A stretch of 62,406 nt of DNA, taken from an uncultured Clostridia bacterium. Lineage in GTDB: Bacteria; Bacillota; Clostridia; TANB77; CAG-508. Shown in pieces: positions 34,031 through 43,489 of this stretch; the stretch's first letter is position 1; every line of letters starts with the position of its first letter. Made by a program: the position numbers and the translations under genes. The notes beneath the pieces were generated by a model. The model saw only the letters and a program-made list of their open reading frames with translations. It did not search any database and was not told where the DNA came from. The stretch lies in NCBI GenBank assembly GCA_947626205.1, contig CANQRO010000001.1, forward strand, positions 1 through 62,406, read 5' to 3'.

Positions 34031-34570
34031 CTATCTTATATTCTTATCGTAACATTTGCGCAAATTATTTTTTGTTATAGTCTTATCTATACCATTTTCT
34101 GCTACCATAGTTAAAACTTCTGTCACAAAATTTTTAAGCTTATCGTTTAATAAAAATTTATTAATATGTGCATTCCAATATTGTAACTGATACTCCTTTG
34201 TCCAAGCTTTTCCTTTATATACCTTTCCTGCTGCTAACTGATCACATATCGTTTCACACATGTATTTAAATGGAATAATTGGTAAAGATTCAGGTGCATT
34301 TGGATCGTACCAGTATTCTGGATGATGTTTATTTCTTCCTTTATGATGTAACCATGCCTTAGAATAGCCGTAATCTTCTTTTGCATATTGAATAGGGCTC
34401 CTCTTTCCGTCTTTATAATATTTTACACCCTGCCAAAATTCTGTTGGTGAAAATTTTGATAAATCGTGTACAAGTCCTCTAAAAGGAATTCCTGCTTTAC
34501 AACATAATAAAAATACAATCCATTTGTGATGTATTACATTTGAAAAATGTCCACATAGATTTTTTAACAT
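34031..34570 (-). CDS. DUF5662 family protein
   Basis: 179 residues with the DUF5662 pattern: HHKWIVFLLCCKAGIPFRGLVHDLSKFSP (about 14-42), then FWQGVKYY and WLHHKGRNKHHPEYWYD (about 74-90). The His/Asp residues (HD..SKF, HHK, HHPE) look like a metal-binding HD-like site. The family occurs in phages and Firmicutes and has no proven function. It has a GGAAG site before the ATG. There is no CGG codon in it, unlike the neighbouring orphan gene. Confidence 0.8.
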   Translation of the reverse strand: MLKNLCGHFSNVIHHKWIVFLLCCKAGIPFRGLVHDLSKFSPTEFWQGVKYYKDGKRSPIQYAKEDYGYSKAWLHHKGRNKHHPEYWYDPNAPESLPIIPFKYMCETICDQLAAGKVYKGKAWTKEYQLQYWNAHINKFLLNDKLKNFVTEVLTMVAENGIDKTITKNNLRKCYDKNIR

Positions 34571-34666
34571 ATTATACTTCCTTTTTTATTATATTTTCTA
34601 TTTATAAAATAGAATTTTAATAATACGTTATATATAACAATTTTGCGTCCTTCCATTTATATATTA

Positions 34667-35233
34667 TTATAACTCTATTCCCAGTTCACTTGCTTTTTTC
34701 TTTACTTCTTTTAAATCTTTCCAAAACTCTATTTTTTTATCCTCATCTCTAAGTAATGCAGCTGGATGCCATGTTGGCATATAATATATTCCTTTTCTAT
34801 CAACCCAATTTCCTCTTGAAGCTGTAATTCCATATTCTTTTCCTAAAATATTTTTTAGAGCAACACTTCCTAAAAGTACAATAATTTTAGGCTTAACTAA
34901 AATTACTTGGTTTCGTAAGTAGTCTAGACATGCTAATGCTTCATCATCTTCTGGATTTCTATTTTGAGGTGGTCTACATTTTACTATATTTGCAATGTAT
35001 ACTTTTTCTCTACTAATACCCAAACCTTCAAATGCCATATTCATTAATTTTCCAGCTTTACCTACAAATGGTTCTCCTAATCTATCTTCGTCTGCTCCCG
35101 GTCCTTCACCAATAAGCATTACATCCGCTTCTTTATTTCCAGTTCCAAAAACTATATTTGTTCTACCATTTGCTAATTTGCACTTCTTGCACCCTTCTAT
35201 TGCCTTTTCTAATTCTTCAAATGTTTCGTACAT
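34667..35233 (-). CDS. Uracil-DNA glycosylase, family 4
   Basis: It removes uracil from DNA. This is the 4Fe-4S type: cysteines at CKKCKLANGRTN (about 15-26) and in the VKCRPPQNRNP block (about 84-94). The catalytic motif is GEGPGADED (about 42-50), and the second motif is PTWHPAALLRD (about 152-162). The length (188) is normal. It is the last gene of a unit with the phospholipase-C-like gene, LD-carboxypeptidase, addB and ogg, so DNA repair genes cluster here. Confidence 0.93.
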   Translation of the reverse strand: MYETFEELEKAIEGCKKCKLANGRTNIVFGTGNKEADVMLIGEGPGADEDRLGEPFVGKAGKLMNMAFEGLGISREKVYIANIVKCRPPQNRNPEDDEALACLDYLRNQVILVKPKIIVLLGSVALKNILGKEYGITASRGNWVDRKGIYYMPTWHPAALLRDEDKKIEFWKDLKEVKKKASELGIEL

Positions 35234-35237
35234 ATAA

Positions 35238-35879
35238 TCATTCCTTTATTTCTTTTAATTTTTGAACTACTTTGTTTGATGATTCATTTATAAAATTTTC
35301 TATTTCTTCTTTTGAAAAAATATCCATTTCGCCTTTTCTCTTGTTTTGCAAAAAACCATTTATTTTATTGTATATTTCTTCTTGTGGCATATCATATATA
35401 TTTTTAAACATACCATTATACTTTACTTTTTTCATAAACTCTATTGATAAGCCATACTTCTCAATTAACCATTCCGTCATTTTATCATAATCTATATAAA
35501 CTGATAGCCTATTATTCCTTAAATGCCCTCTTTTAGTATTTATATATACTTTTCCATCAATATTAACTAGATGCCTCATCACAAAATTTTCTATCCATAA
35601 CTTATCTGTAATAAAATGGCTATATATTCCTAATGCAACATCATCTTTTAAATCTTCTTTATGCTCTAATAAAAATTCCTCAATATTTACATTATCTTTA
35701 ATAATATTCCCTATCGTTACTTTATTATAAAAATGTAATCTTGCTTTTTTCTTATAATCTTTTTCTTTTAAATAGTCTGGTAAAATATTACCATATAAGA
35801 ATTCTTCTTCGTTTAATTTTATTTGTTTTTGTTTTAATACTTTATTTGCAACACATAAATGAATAAATGATGAAGGCAT
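35238..35879 (-). CDS. Zinc-dependent phospholipase C family protein
   Basis: About 213 residues. MPSSFIHLCVANKVL at the start gives the N-terminal His, and GNILPDY, RLHFYN and LGIYSHFITDKLW supply further His/Asp ligands of the Zn_dep_PLPC fold. The true start is the ATG at 35879, eight bases after AAAGGAG; the upstream in-frame ATG at 35918 overlaps the previous gene. There is no signal peptide, so it is unlike secreted phospholipases. Its role is unknown. It sits between the LD-carboxypeptidase and udg. Confidence 0.8.
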   Translation of the reverse strand: MPSSFIHLCVANKVLKQKQIKLNEEEFLYGNILPDYLKEKDYKKKARLHFYNKVTIGNIIKDNVNIEEFLLEHKEDLKDDVALGIYSHFITDKLWIENFVMRHLVNIDGKVYINTKRGHLRNNRLSVYIDYDKMTEWLIEKYGLSIEFMKKVKYNGMFKNIYDMPQEEIYNKINGFLQNKRKGEMDIFSKEEIENFINESSNKVVQKLKEIKE

Positions 35880-35883
35880 TTTA

Positions 35884-36894
35884 TTATCTCCTTTCATTTT
35901 GTAAAGTTCCCTTTCCATCTCTTGCTGTAATTTTTAAAATAGCTCCTTGCATAAAGCCTAGTTGTGGTGGAATATGTCCTAAATCTGTTCCTGAAATAAT
36001 TGGAAAATTTAAGTTTCCAATTGCTTGCATAATTGCTTCATCTTCAGTAATTTCATAATCTTCCCTAATAATTAACGGTCTACCAAAGATAATTCCTTTA
36101 CAATTTTCAAAATATCCTGCGTATTTCATTTTAAGAAGTATTCTTGTTAATTGTGGTGTAGTTGTCTCGCAGCTTTCTAAAAACCATATAATTCCATCTT
36201 TATTGTATTTTTTTATATAGTTTTTTGTATTATCATATTTAGTTCCAATTAGATTATCTATACAATCTAAGCAACCACCTATTGCTCTACCTTCCATTAT
36301 TACTTCTTTCTCGCCTTTTAAATTTTTCCATTTTGTTTCTAATACCATATTATATGTATAATCTATGTTTTCTTCTTTTCCATCAGAATGTTTTTCAAAT
36401 GAATGCTGTATAACATCTTCTCCCGAAACCAATTTTAAACAGTCTAGAAGATTTCTACATAATGGATTCATAGCATAATCTTTTACTCCATCACAATATA
36501 TACTTGGTATATCACATATTGTATTTAATGGAAAACTAAGCATTGTAATATCTGAAAATCCTTGTGTCCATTTTGGAGGTAATTTTTTCAATAGTTCAAA
36601 ATCTAATTCTTCTAGCATTTCCATTAAGAAATCTCCGCCACCTGCATATAAAATTAACTTTACATCATCATTTTTCCAAAGTTCCATAAATTCCTTTGCT
36701 CTTTCACTTGCAGTATTACTTCTTCCTTTTATACTTTTTCTTACACTTTTGGTTTCTATTACTTTATAACCCATTTTCTTTAAATTTTCTATGGCTTTAT
36801 CTAATTTTATTATCTTATCTGGTTCTATAATACCATCTGATGGTGCACAAACACCAATGGTATCACCTATTTTTAAATTTTCTGGATAGCGCAT
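35884..36894 (-). CDS. S66-family LD-carboxypeptidase (MccF-like)
   Basis: A serine peptidase of 336 residues that removes the terminal D-amino acid of murein tetrapeptides or detoxifies microcin-like compounds. IGVCAPSDG lies at the N terminus. The nucleophile region is KWTQGFSDITML (Ser at about 119), the Glu is in WFLESCETT, and the His in SGTDLGHIPPQL near the end. There is no signal sequence, so it acts in the cytoplasm. It overlaps or abuts its neighbours tightly on both sides. Confidence 0.88.
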   Translation of the reverse strand: MRYPENLKIGDTIGVCAPSDGIIEPDKIIKLDKAIENLKKMGYKVIETKSVRKSIKGRSNTASERAKEFMELWKNDDVKLILYAGGGDFLMEMLEELDFELLKKLPPKWTQGFSDITMLSFPLNTICDIPSIYCDGVKDYAMNPLCRNLLDCLKLVSGEDVIQHSFEKHSDGKEENIDYTYNMVLETKWKNLKGEKEVIMEGRAIGGCLDCIDNLIGTKYDNTKNYIKKYNKDGIIWFLESCETTTPQLTRILLKMKYAGYFENCKGIIFGRPLIIREDYEITEDEAIMQAIGNLNFPIISGTDLGHIPPQLGFMQGAILKITARDGKGTLQNERR

Positions 36895-36902
36895 ATTAAT
36901 CT

Positions 36903-39900
36903 CTAATCTCCTTTTATTTCAGATAAAATTTCATCCTTCTCTTTTTGAGGAATATAGTAATAAGAATTATAAATTGGATCAAAGTTACAAATGGCTTTAT
37001 AACTACAATAATCACATGGTGATGTTTTCTTTTTTGCATTATAATATGGTTTTATAGAAATATCTCCACTATAAATCTCTTTTGCAATTTCCTTTATAAT
37101 TTTTTTCATTTGTTTTTGTAAATCTTTAAACTGATCCTTAGTAACTGTACTAGATCTCGTTTTACTTAAATTATCGTCTTTATCTATATATGCTGGAATT
37201 AATTTAGATGCACCTTTGTCTAGTTTTTTATCCATCATTCTTACTATGTGAATATCGGCTAAAATTAGCCCTTGCATTTTAAATTGTTTTTTTATTTCTT
37301 CTTCAAGTTCCTCATCTGTTTTATTTTTATCTGCTTTAATGATTGGGTCAATTAAATTAAAATATAATACACCTGCCGGCATAAATTCCTTTGCCTCACA
37401 AACTGCATCTAAGTACGTTAATAATTGTATTTGTAATCCTGCCATTACTTCATTTAATTCAATATTCTTTATAGAAGATTTATAATCTATAATTCTTACA
37501 TAGTTTCCGTCTTTTCCTTTTGCCAAATCTATTCTATCTATTTTTCCTGTTAATTCTACTTTTTTTCCATCTTCTAATTCTATTTGAATTGGTGGAAAAT
37601 CGGCATTTTTTTGAAATTGAATTTCATTACCAAAAACATCAAAGTCACTTTCAGTAATAGTTTTTATAATATATTTTATTGACTTTATAATTACTTTCTC
37701 TAATCTTTTTGCTAAAATATTATATCTTTTATTACTTGTAAATATGTAATTTCGATTAAGCGTTAATTTTTCATTAAATATATTATGTATTATTTCTTCT
37801 ATTTCTTCCCAAGACATTTCTTTTAAAACTAATTTTCTTTGCAGTATTTGATCAAAAAACTCTTCTACCATATCATGCATTAAAGTTCCTGTATCTAAGT
37901 TTTTAATTTGAAATAAATCTCTATCTTTTAGTTCTAATCCATATTTTAAATAAAATGAAAAACTACATTTCTTAAATTGCTCTAATCTTGAAATACTTGT
38001 ATGTAAAGTATTAGTATATATTTTTTCTATATTATTTTTTGAAATCTTTTCTGGAATATTTTTATAATACATTCCTTTTAATGCTTCTTCTATTCTTTTT
38101 TTGTAAATATCATCTTTTTGATATGATAAAAATATAGTATACCAAATTGGATCAATTTCATTTCCATCTTTTAGATTTCTAATATTATTTAGCATTTCAT
38201 AGAAAGTTGCCTCTTTAGTTGTAATTTCATTATCTTTTTTTATCATATCACTTTTTTCTTTTAATTTTGGATATGCCCTTTTTATTTTAGATATAAGAGA
38301 TGATGGTCTTAAGCTTTTCCCTTGTTGATCACAAGATGAATATGATATGAACAACTTATCTTCAGCCACTAAAAAAGCTTTATATATATTAAAATTTTCA
38401 TCATATAATTGTTCTAATGTAGTTTTAGCAAGTTGTATATTTTGTTGTTTCAAAGAATTTCTATCCTCATCACTTAAAAATCCTTCTTCTTTCATATTAG
38501 ATGGAAACATTCCATCATTTACTCCTACTATGAAACATACCTTTACTGTATGAGTTTTAGATCTCTCTACATCTCCCACTATTACTTCATCAATAGTTGC
38601 AGGTATTGCTCCTAAAGGAGAATTTTCTAATCCTATTTTTAATAATTTTTCATATTCATCAAAAGATATTTTTTCATCACCGAACACATACACCATTTCG
38701 TCTAATATATCCATAACTGTATCCCATGCTGTTTCATAATTATTGGCTAATTCTATCATACCAATTTCTTCTAATTCTTTTGATTTTTCATCTAATTTTT
38801 TATCAATTTCATTTTCTATCAAAAATTCATATATGGCTTTAGAAATTGTTTTTACATTCTTTTTTTCCAAACAAGATTCTTTTAGTTTTACTAATGGTGT
38901 TACTATTTTTTTCCTTAAAGAGTTAAAATATTCGAGTTTTTCATCATCTTCTGCTATTTTAAAATCCTCTGCATACCATTTTTTACCGCGAATTCCATAC
39001 TTAGTACAATAATTTTCTAACTCAAATATATCTTTATTATCCAAGTTCAAAAAATTTATTTTTAAATAATAAAACATCGCCTCAATTGACCAATTTTTTT
39101 TGAAAATTTCCAAAATAGATAATATATATTTTACTAAAATATTTTGACTTAAACTCTTTTTCTGGTCTATAAATACAGGTATCTCATATCGTGAAAATAT
39201 AGCTTTAATAATTTCCTCATAAGTATCTAAGTCTTTAGTTATAACAGCTATATCCTTAAATGAATAATTATTTTTAACGAGCTCTATTATTTTTTTTGCT
39301 ACCTCTTCTATTTCTGAAAACGGATTTTTAGCTAAAAATATTGATATCTTTTCTACATCTTTTCTATATATTTCATAAGAATCATTTGATAAATATTTTT
39401 CTAAATTAATCAGCTCTTCATTTTTAAATCTATATGGAAATGATAGTTCCACTGGTGCTTCTACTTTTATATTTTCTTCTTCTGCTATTTTATAAAAATG
39501 CTCTATAGTTTTTCTGTTAGCAAAAAAAATGTTGGTTTCATCATCTGTTTTAGTACAACTATCTGAGCAAATTGTTATATATACTTTTTTAGTTAAATAC
39601 AATAATTTTCTAATAATTTCATACTCTTGCTCAGTAAATCCATTAAACTCATCAATAAAAACAATACTATTATTAAACATATTTGTATGATCTAATTTAT
39701 TTATAAGGATAGTAAGTATATCATCTTCATCTATATATTGCTTCTGTTTTGCTTCTTCATATGAAGAGTATACACAATAGATATCTTCCAATTTTAATTT
39801 TAAGTATGGATTTTCCACATTATTTATAGCACTTTTAAGTTGTTCTACTGAAATCATATGCTTTTTTAATTCACGAATTTGGCTTTCCATAGTTTCAACA

Positions 39901-40238
39901 TTTTCATCATTTCTTCCTAAAAATGTTAAATTTTTTTTCTCCTGTTGCAAAATATGTGAAATAAGCATTGCCTTCCCTGCTTTTGACAGATGAGTTTCTG
40001 TAAGTCCTCCTGTTTCAGTATTTATTCTGTATGCCATACGCTTAAATGTTAAAACTTCTGCATCTATTAATGCTCCATTTTCAGATGCATCTAAAAGTTT
40101 TTTCTCTTGTGTAAAGGAGAATTGTTCTGGGGTAATCATATATATTTTAGATAAGTTTTTCATTTCTTCTTTTATTTTATTAAAACAATATGTACTTTTA
40201 CCACTACCTGCTTTTCCGTAAATTATTTGTAAGCTCAT
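36903..40238 (-). CDS. addB: ATP-dependent nuclease subunit AddB
   Basis: A 1111-residue helicase-nuclease subunit for double-strand break repair. Walker A is GKAGSGKST (8-16). The C-terminal PD-(D/E)XK nuclease lies at about 800-1060, with LTGKIDRIDLA and VRIIDYKSS. The four iron-sulfur cysteines are one in FKKCSFSFYLKYGLEL and three in CDYCSYKAIC. The length is usual for AddB. The partner addA, normally next to it, is not downstream: the LD-carboxypeptidase gene follows 8 bases later. Confidence 0.95.
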   Translation of the reverse strand: MSLQIIYGKAGSGKSTYCFNKIKEEMKNLSKIYMITPEQFSFTQEKKLLDASENGALIDAEVLTFKRMAYRINTETGGLTETHLSKAGKAMLISHILQQEKKNLTFLGRNDENVETMESQIRELKKHMISVEQLKSAINNVENPYLKLKLEDIYCVYSSYEEAKQKQYIDEDDILTILINKLDHTNMFNNSIVFIDEFNGFTEQEYEIIRKLLYLTKKVYITICSDSCTKTDDETNIFFANRKTIEHFYKIAEEENIKVEAPVELSFPYRFKNEELINLEKYLSNDSYEIYRKDVEKISIFLAKNPFSEIEEVAKKIIELVKNNYSFKDIAVITKDLDTYEEIIKAIFSRYEIPVFIDQKKSLSQNILVKYILSILEIFKKNWSIEAMFYYLKINFLNLDNKDIFELENYCTKYGIRGKKWYAEDFKIAEDDEKLEYFNSLRKKIVTPLVKLKESCLEKKNVKTISKAIYEFLIENEIDKKLDEKSKELEEIGMIELANNYETAWDTVMDILDEMVYVFGDEKISFDEYEKLLKIGLENSPLGAIPATIDEVIVGDVERSKTHTVKVCFIVGVNDGMFPSNMKEEGFLSDEDRNSLKQQNIQLAKTTLEQLYDENFNIYKAFLVAEDKLFISYSSCDQQGKSLRPSSLISKIKRAYPKLKEKSDMIKKDNEITTKEATFYEMLNNIRNLKDGNEIDPIWYTIFLSYQKDDIYKKRIEEALKGMYYKNIPEKISKNNIEKIYTNTLHTSISRLEQFKKCSFSFYLKYGLELKDRDLFQIKNLDTGTLMHDMVEEFFDQILQRKLVLKEMSWEEIEEIIHNIFNEKLTLNRNYIFTSNKRYNILAKRLEKVIIKSIKYIIKTITESDFDVFGNEIQFQKNADFPPIQIELEDGKKVELTGKIDRIDLAKGKDGNYVRIIDYKSSIKNIELNEVMAGLQIQLLTYLDAVCEAKEFMPAGVLYFNLIDPIIKADKNKTDEELEEEIKKQFKMQGLILADIHIVRMMDKKLDKGASKLIPAYIDKDDNLSKTRSSTVTKDQFKDLQKQMKKIIKEIAKEIYSGDISIKPYYNAKKKTSPCDYCSYKAICNFDPIYNSYYYIPQKEKDEILSEIKGD

Positions 40239-40259
40239 AACATCCTCCTTCTTAAAATT

Positions 40260-41111
40260 TTAAGCAGTTTCTCTCTTCCAGTAAAATAAATATTGTTGTG
40301 CTATTCCTGCTAAATTTTTGTACTTTTTTATTGCCAACTTCTCAATTTCTTCTTTTTTAACTTTAGTTTCTTCATCACTTTTTATGTATAAATCGTTCAT
40401 TACACGTCTTACCCATACATCAATCGGAAACACTTCAAAACGATGCATACCAAATAGCAAAATACAATCTGCTACTTTAGGTCCAACACCCTGAAAACTT
40501 TCTAATATTTTTCTTGCCTCAGCTGTATCTTTATTTTTTAATTCATCTAAATTTATTTCTCCACTTACAAATTTTTTAGTTGTTTCATAAACATATTTAT
40601 CTCTAAAACCTAATCCAATATTTCTTAAATCTTCAACACTTGCTTTAGATAATTGTTCAATTGTTGGAAATGCATAATGATCTTCTACTATCTTATTTCC
40701 GTAAGTTATAGATAATCTTTCTATAATTTTTTTAATTCTTGGAATATTATTATTTGCAGAAATTATAAAAGAAATAATTACTTCCCATAAGTCTTGATTT
40801 AGTATTCTAATACCTTCACCATATTCTATACTCTTCGCCATATTTTCATCTACTTTTGTTAGTGTACTTTTTATTTTAGAATAATCTGTTTCTAAATCAA
40901 AATAATTTTTTACAACTTCTTCTATGTTCCCATCACATATTCCAGAAAAGATTATTTTATCTTTTTCTTTCTTTACATTTAAAAGATTATTTTTGAATAC
41001 TCCCATGTAGCTACCGTCATTCATTAAATTCCATCTAAAGCATTGCCCACATTCGAAAATATGCTTTGGTTCAAAATCTTTTTTATCTATTACAAATTTT
41101 TGTGTATCCAT
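40260..41111 (-). CDS. ogg: 8-oxoguanine DNA glycosylase (OGG1 type)
   Basis: A bifunctional glycosylase/lyase of 283 residues. The N-terminal OGG domain has ECGQCFRWN. The helix-hairpin-helix FQGVGPKVADCILLFGM (about 205-221) contains the catalytic Lys, and FPIDVWVRR supplies the Asp. OGG1-type enzymes are common in Clostridia. The gene starts 21 bases before addB. Its ribosome-binding site AGGAGG (41149-41144) is 32 bases from the ATG, with a perfect palindrome between them. Confidence 0.92.
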   Translation of the reverse strand: MDTQKFVIDKKDFEPKHIFECGQCFRWNLMNDGSYMGVFKNNLLNVKKEKDKIIFSGICDGNIEEVVKNYFDLETDYSKIKSTLTKVDENMAKSIEYGEGIRILNQDLWEVIISFIISANNNIPRIKKIIERLSITYGNKIVEDHYAFPTIEQLSKASVEDLRNIGLGFRDKYVYETTKKFVSGEINLDELKNKDTAEARKILESFQGVGPKVADCILLFGMHRFEVFPIDVWVRRVMNDLYIKSDEETKVKKEEIEKLAIKKYKNLAGIAQQYLFYWKRETA

Positions 41112-41119
41112 TATTTTTA

Positions 41120-41141
41120 AAGTTAGAATATATTCTAACTT
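41120..41141 (-). promoter_or_regulatory. 22-bp perfect palindrome between ribosome-binding site and ATG of ogg
   Basis: AAGTTAGAATA (41120-41130) is followed by its exact reverse complement (41131-41141). In mRNA it would fold between AGGAGG and the start codon; folded, it brings them to about 12 bases apart. It could equally be a DNA operator. Confidence 0.65.
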
Positions 41142-41248
41142 GTCCTCCTATAAACAATTATTATAACTTTATTCTTATTTTAGCATACTTTCATGTCTTG
41201 CTCAATACATTAAATAATTAAAGTTCATAAAATTTCTTAACTTAATAC

Positions 41249-41284
41249 AATAATGACTTAATGTAAAAACATTAAGTCATTATT
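41249..41284. terminator. Perfect 15-bp hairpin after the M23 peptidase gene
   Basis: AATAATGACTTAATG (41249-41263) is exactly complementary to 41270-41284, with loop TAAAAA. It is four bases from the end of the M23 gene. The U tract is poor on the minus side, so termination efficiency is uncertain. Confidence 0.65.
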
Positions 41285-41287
41285 ATT

Positions 41288-42262
41288 TTAATATAAATAC
41301 TTTGTTGGATTAACATATTCTCCATTTTTACGAATTTCAAAATGTAGATGTGGACCTGTTGAATTTCCTGTAGTACCCACTAATGCTATTATATCTCCAG
41401 CCGTTACTACATCTCCTACATTTTTATATAATTTACTGCAATGTCCATAATATGTTTCAATTCCATTTCCGTGGTTTATAATTAATAAATTTCCATAACC
41501 ACCTTTTGTACCTGAATAACTTACCACTCCATCAGCTGCTGCTTTTATTTTCGTTCCTAATTTGGCCCCAATATCTAAACCTTTATGAACATGATCTCTT
41601 ACACTTTCTCTTGCCCCATAACGTGATGTTATATGTCCTTGAACAGGAACTACTGCAATATATACTCCATTAATTGTAGATTTTTCCTTTTTCTTTTCTT
41701 CCGCTATTTTTTTATCAATTTGAATTTGTATATTGTTTGATATTTCTGCTAATTGAACATTATTATCTGTTGCTTCTAAATCTTTCATATATACTTTTTT
41801 TATTTCTAAATCTACTTGATCTTTAAATTCTTTATTTAGATTTTCTAAAATTTCATTTGCTTCATATTTACTTCTAAATTTTTGTTGTTCTTCACCATTT
41901 GCAAAAATTGCATATTCAAAATATGTTATATCTGCATTTTCTTTTATAATTGATAAAACTTTACTTTCTTCTGTTTCAAATTTTCTATCTATTAATTTGA
42001 TTTTATTTTTTATTTCAAAATTAAAATCTGCAAATGCAATATTCTCTTCTTCATTATTGTTAAATGTCTCATAAATAATATTTTCAAAATCATCTTTGCT
42101 ATTTATATATCCTACTGTTTCACCATTAATTTCAATTTGGTATACTGGTTTCATTTTTATAAATAATATCGCGCTTATAATAAATAAACCGACAGCCGCT
42201 ATATTAGTAAGTTTTATTATTTTTCTTGTGTAATATCTAAATTGCTTGTTAAAAATAAAAAT
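41288..42262 (-). CDS. Membrane-anchored M23 (LytM) peptidase, apparent ATT start
   Basis: About 324 residues. The LytM domain at the C terminus has HKGLDIGAKLGTKIKAAADG, YYGHCSKLY and GPHLHFEIRKNGEYVNP, with all metal ligands. The ATG at 42154 (MKPVYQIEI) would omit a membrane segment that is coded in frame just upstream (NIAAVGLFIISAILFI). Following that frame back, the only initiator with a ribosome-binding site is ATT at 42262, five bases after AAAGGAG; in-frame TGA comes directly before it. The middle part (about 60-190) resembles the repeat domains that precede LytM in spore-wall proteins. Its role in wall remodelling is inferred. Confidence 0.8.
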   Translation of the reverse strand: MFIFNKQFRYYTRKIIKLTNIAAVGLFIISAILFIKMKPVYQIEINGETVGYINSKDDFENIIYETFNNNEEENIAFADFNFEIKNKIKLIDRKFETEESKVLSIIKENADITYFEYAIFANGEEQQKFRSKYEANEILENLNKEFKDQVDLEIKKVYMKDLEATDNNVQLAEISNNIQIQIDKKIAEEKKKEKSTINGVYIAVVPVQGHITSRYGARESVRDHVHKGLDIGAKLGTKIKAAADGVVSYSGTKGGYGNLLIINHGNGIETYYGHCSKLYKNVGDVVTAGDIIALVGTTGNSTGPHLHFEIRKNGEYVNPTKYLY

Positions 42263-42337
42263 TCACTCTCCTTTAAAACAATACGCGAATATCTTTCTAT
42301 TATACATTATATTTTGCCCTTTTTCAAGTGATGTATA

Positions 42338-42841
42338 CTAATTAATGTCAAAATATGTACTAATTTCATCTAATTCTTGAAAATTGGTTTGTCTTAATAC
42401 TTCATAAACTACAATTGCTACAGAATTTGACAAATTAAGTGAACGTAAATTAGGCTTCATAGGAATCCTTATTGTTTTTTCAATATATTTTTTTAAAATA
42501 TTTTCTGGTAATCCTTTTGTTTCTTTTCCAAACACGACAAAAATCTCTGTTGCATTTGCATATTGTTCTTTTGAATAAACTTGTTTTCCTTTAGTCGTAA
42601 CAAAGAACATTGCATTATTTTCTGGAGGATATTTTTCTAAAAATTTATTGAATGAATCATGTTCCTCTATTTCTAATTTATCCCAATAATCCAAACCTGC
42701 TCTTTTTACATATTTATCTTCTAAACTAAAGCCAAGTGGTCTTACTAAATGAAGTTTTGCTCCTGTTGCAGCACAAGTTCTAGCAATATTCCCAGTATTT
42801 TGTGGTATTTCTGGTTCTACTAGCACAACATGTAATTTCAT
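42338..42841 (-). CDS. trmL: tRNA (cytidine(34)-2'-O)-methyltransferase TrmL
   Basis: A SPOUT-fold methyltransferase of 167 residues that modifies the wobble base of tRNA-Leu species. Motif 1 is PEIPQNTGNIARTCAATGAKL, motif 2 is VVFGKETKGLP, and motif 3 is IPMKPNLRSLNLSNSVAIVV. The length is usual. It lies 48 bases after the phosphatase gene on the same strand. Confidence 0.94.
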   Translation of the reverse strand: MKLHVVLVEPEIPQNTGNIARTCAATGAKLHLVRPLGFSLEDKYVKRAGLDYWDKLEIEEHDSFNKFLEKYPPENNAMFFVTTKGKQVYSKEQYANATEIFVVFGKETKGLPENILKKYIEKTIRIPMKPNLRSLNLSNSVAIVVYEVLRQTNFQELDEISTYFDIN

Positions 42842-42889
42842 TTTTTATTTTATGATATATTTAAATTGAAATATATCATACTCTCCTTT

Positions 42890-43429
42890 CTATATATCAT
42901 ATTCTTTTATTTCACAATTATCTATTCCTAAATTTTTTAATACATCCATTCCTTCTGGTATACCCTCTAATGTTGCTCTTATTGGTACTGTTACTCCTCC
43001 ATGAGTAACTACAAGAACCGTTTTATCTTTATATTCTTCTTTTATTTTATCTAAAAAATCAGTCACTCTATCAAATAATTCCCCTGTGCTTTCAGCACCT
43101 TCATAGTGCTTATTCAATTTATAATTCCATATTTGACTAAAATCAAATTCATTTGGTGTTAAACCCTCAAATTTACCAAAACATCTTTCTCTAATTCTTT
43201 CATCATATATAATTGGAATATGTCTACCTTCTCCAATAATTTCAGCTGTTTTTCTTGCTCTTTTTAATGGAGATGTAATTATAACATCTATATTTTCATT
43301 TAATAATTTTTCTCTTACTTGCTTAGCTTGTTTTATTCCTGTTTCATTTAACTCCGTATCTGTCATACCTTGAATTTTACCTTTTACGTTCCAATCAGTT
43401 TGACCATGTCTAGTTAATAATAACTTCAT
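42890..43429 (-). CDS. Histidine phosphatase family protein
   Basis: 179 residues of the phosphoglycerate-mutase-like superfamily. The phosphohistidine motif is LLTRHGQTDWN (RHG at 7-9); Arg in SPLKRARKTAE, Glu in RERCFGKFEG and His in VVTHGGV complete the site. Substrates in this family range from sugar phosphates to alpha-ribazole phosphate; none can be assigned here. The ribosome-binding site AGGAGG (43443-43438) is the 3' arm of a 12-bp hairpin, and a promoter lies in that hairpin. Confidence 0.88.
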   Translation of the reverse strand: MKLLLTRHGQTDWNVKGKIQGMTDTELNETGIKQAKQVREKLLNENIDVIITSPLKRARKTAEIIGEGRHIPIIYDERIRERCFGKFEGLTPNEFDFSQIWNYKLNKHYEGAESTGELFDRVTDFLDKIKEEYKDKTVLVVTHGGVTVPIRATLEGIPEGMDVLKNLGIDNCEIKEYDI

Positions 43430-43435
43430 AATAAT

Positions 43436-43489
43436 AACCTCCTATTTCTAGCAAATTATACCATAAAATTATACTACAAATAGGAGGTT
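43436..43489 (-). promoter_or_regulatory. Anti-Shine-Dalgarno hairpin upstream of the phosphatase gene
   Basis: AACCTCCTATTT (43436-43447 on plus) and AAATAGGAGGTT (43478-43489) are exact complements. On the minus-strand RNA, the upstream arm is CCUCC-rich and covers the AGGAGG site. It is present only in transcripts entering from upstream (rsmA side). Confidence 0.7.
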
